From: Bacillota bacterium
GTDB lineage: Bacteria > Bacillota > Clostridia > Oscillospirales > Oscillospiraceae
Direction: 5' to 3'
NCBI GenBank assembly: GCA_017861415.1
Contig: JAGFXS010000073.1
Span: 1 to 6,679, forward strand
DNA length: 6,679 nucleotides
The notes under the pieces are model-generated. The model ran no database searches. It was given only the letters and a program-made list of their open reading frames with translations, and had not been told where the DNA came from. Of the stretch, positions 5,404 to 6,679 are shown piece by piece (position 1 is the stretch's first letter; every line of letters begins with the position of its first letter). A program made the position numbers and the translations under genes.

Positions 5404-6679
5404 CTATTTAAGTTCCGCAATGGTGACGCCATCCTCGCCCTCTCCATAGCGGCCCAACCGGAAGCTTTTTATTTGCTTCGTTCGCTTTAACACTTGATGA
5501 ACTGCCTTGCGTACCGCGCCAGTCCCCTTGCCATGGATGATTCGAACACTGGTGAGATTCCCCAGTAAGGCCTGGTCCAGAAATTGTGACAGGACGGCCT
5601 CGGCCTCGTCGGTAGTCATACCCCGGAGATCCACCTCGGGGGTGGCGCCCAGACTGCGCAGCTTGTGCTCGGTCTTCCGGATAAACTGCCGGGCCTCTTT
5701 TTGGCTCTGGGTCTCCCCTTCCACTACGCGGACTTCCTCCTGCCGGGCCGATACCCGCAGGATACCAGCCTGAAGCTGAAGGATTCCCTCCTTGTTTACC
5801 GACAGGACCACTGCCTGGGTTCCCATTTTCAGCAGCTCCACAGTGTCACCGGCGACTGCAGGCCGAAGGATGGGAGGCGCCTCTTCCTCCTCTCCCTTCC
5901 TACCCAGCTTTCCCTCCGCCTCGTTAAGCTTATGGCGCAGGCCGGCCCGGCGGTCGTTGGTCTCCTGCCAGTCTGTCTGACGACTCTGCTGGCGGCGAAG
6001 CTCCTTGAGCTCCTGAAACACCTCGTCGGAGGCTTCCCTTGCCTCGTCAATGATCCGCTGGGCCTCGACTTGGGCTGCTTCCCTTGCCTTTTCCCGCTGC
6101 TGGGCCACCTCTTCCTGATAACGGGCAGCCTTCCGGGCGGCAGCTTCCATCTCCTGCCGCAGGCCGGCGGCGCTGGCGCGCTCCCGCTCCAGAGCCTGAC
6201 GCTGCTCATCCAGACGGGTGAGCACATCCTCAAATCGGATATTCTCCGCGTCAATCCGTTCGGCAGCCTTCTGGATGATCTCTTCAGGTAGGCCCAGCCG
6301 CCGGGAGATGGCAAAAGCGTTGGACTTGCCGGGAATGCCGATGATCAGTCGGTAGGTGGGGGCCAGAGTCTCCACATCGAATTCACAGGAGGCGTTCTGG
6401 ACACCGGGGGTGGTCATAGCGTAAACCTTCAGCTCCGCATAGTGAGTGGTGGCCGCAACAAGGGCGCCCAGCTCCCGGGAGCGTTCAATAATGGATGCCG
6501 CTAGGGCCGCACCCTCAACTGGGTCCGTCCCCGCCCCCAGCTCATCAAAGAGGATCAGGCTACGGTGGTCGGTTCCCTCCAGCATCTTCACAATGTTGGT
6601 CATATGAGAGGAAAAGGTGGACAGGGACTGGGCGATAGATTGCTCGTCCCCAATATCCGCCCACACCCGGGAGCAAACG
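5404..6679 (-). CDS. mutS2: MutS2 ATPase with C-terminal Smr domain, 5' end missing
   Basis: MutS2 is a MutS-type ATPase linked to suppression of recombination and, in Bacillus, to rescue of collided ribosomes; it is not a mismatch repair protein. 424 codons are visible, in frame to the right edge; the family is about 780-790 residues, so roughly 360, including Walker A, lie outside. In visible numbering: ABC signature segment DEQSIAQSLSTFSSHM (11-26), Walker B LILFDELGAGTDP (41-53), H-loop ATTHYAELK with H79, and YRLIIGIPGKSNAF (109-122). A long charged coiled coil follows at about 154-264, then a small KOW-like beta segment (about 274-318). The Smr domain is 349-424, with DLRG (350-353) and HGKGTG (382-387), the motifs tied to nuclease activity. 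The GTG at 6666 is internal, not the start. The stop is TAG at 5406-5404. The next gene, ptsH, has its own promoter. Confidence 0.97.
   Translation of the reverse strand, partial: VCSRVWADIGDEQSIAQSLSTFSSHMTNIVKMLEGTDHRSLILFDELGAGTDPVEGAALAASIIERSRELGALVAATTHYAELKVYAMTTPGVQNASCEFDVETLAPTYRLIIGIPGKSNAFAISRRLGLPEEIIQKAAERIDAENIRFEDVLTRLDEQRQALERERASAAGLRQEMEAAARKAARYQEEVAQQREKAREAAQVEAQRIIDEAREASDEVFQELKELRRQQSRQTDWQETNDRRAGLRHKLNEAEGKLGRKGEEEEAPPILRPAVAGDTVELLKMGTQAVVLSVNKEGILQLQAGILRVSARQEEVRVVEGETQSQKEARQFIRKTEHKLRSLGATPEVDLRGMTTDEAEAVLSQFLDQALLGNLTSVRIIHGKGTGAVRKAVHQVLKRTKQIKSFRLGRYGEGEDGVTIAELK

Noticed and set aside
1..6679. Search for CRISPR arrays, tRNA or rRNA genes, insertion sequences, toxin-antitoxin or defence genes
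   Set aside because: No regular spaced repeats, no transposase or target duplication, no cloverleaf-like stretch, and coding sequence is fully accounted for by core genes.

Overview
The window is chromosomal core sequence from a low-profile Firmicute. All eight genes lie on the minus strand, so transcription runs from high to low coordinates. HPr has both His15 and the Gram-positive Ser46 site, MutS2 carries a C-terminal Smr domain, and a coiled-coil protein of a kind I associate with Clostridia sits next to coaD. With a base composition that looks mid-50s % GC by eye and strong GGAGG-type ribosome binding sites, this points to a Clostridia-class organism, probably Oscillospiraceae/Ruminococcaceae-like. 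That taxonomic call is inference.

Layout in transcription order: (1) 6679-5404, the 3' two-thirds or so of the mutS2 ATPase/Smr gene, cut by the window edge. (2) 5403-5264, an intergenic region with an A/T-rich near-palindrome, a small hairpin and a good sigma-A promoter (TTGACT-17-TATTCT). (3) 5263-5000, ptsH (HPr), followed by a strong intrinsic terminator at 4973-4941. (4) 4910-1496, a tight run uvrC, rsmD, coaD and a coiled-coil gene, with a 4-nt gap or short overlaps at each junction. A consensus-grade promoter (TTGACA-16-TATAAT with extended TG) lies inside rsmD and could transcribe coaD and the coiled-coil gene on their own. The run ends at an intrinsic terminator (1425-1391). (5) 1305-1, the start of the division and cell-wall (dcw) cluster: a promoter, an array of TGG repeats that looks like a MraZ autoregulatory operator, mraZ (GTG start), and rsmH, which shares one base with mraZ and runs off the left edge.

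The genes fall into housekeeping groups: DNA metabolism or ribosome rescue (mutS2), sugar transport and carbon control (ptsH), nucleotide excision repair (uvrC), 16S rRNA methylation (rsmD, rsmH), coenzyme A synthesis (coaD) and control of division genes (mraZ). I see no mobile element, CRISPR array, tRNA, rRNA or defence system. The points of most interest are regulatory: the promoter inside rsmD, the multi-repeat MraZ operator that reaches into the mraZ ribosome binding site, and the terminator that separates uvrC from ptsH with no clear promoter after it. The one protein without an assigned function is the coiled-coil protein downstream of coaD.
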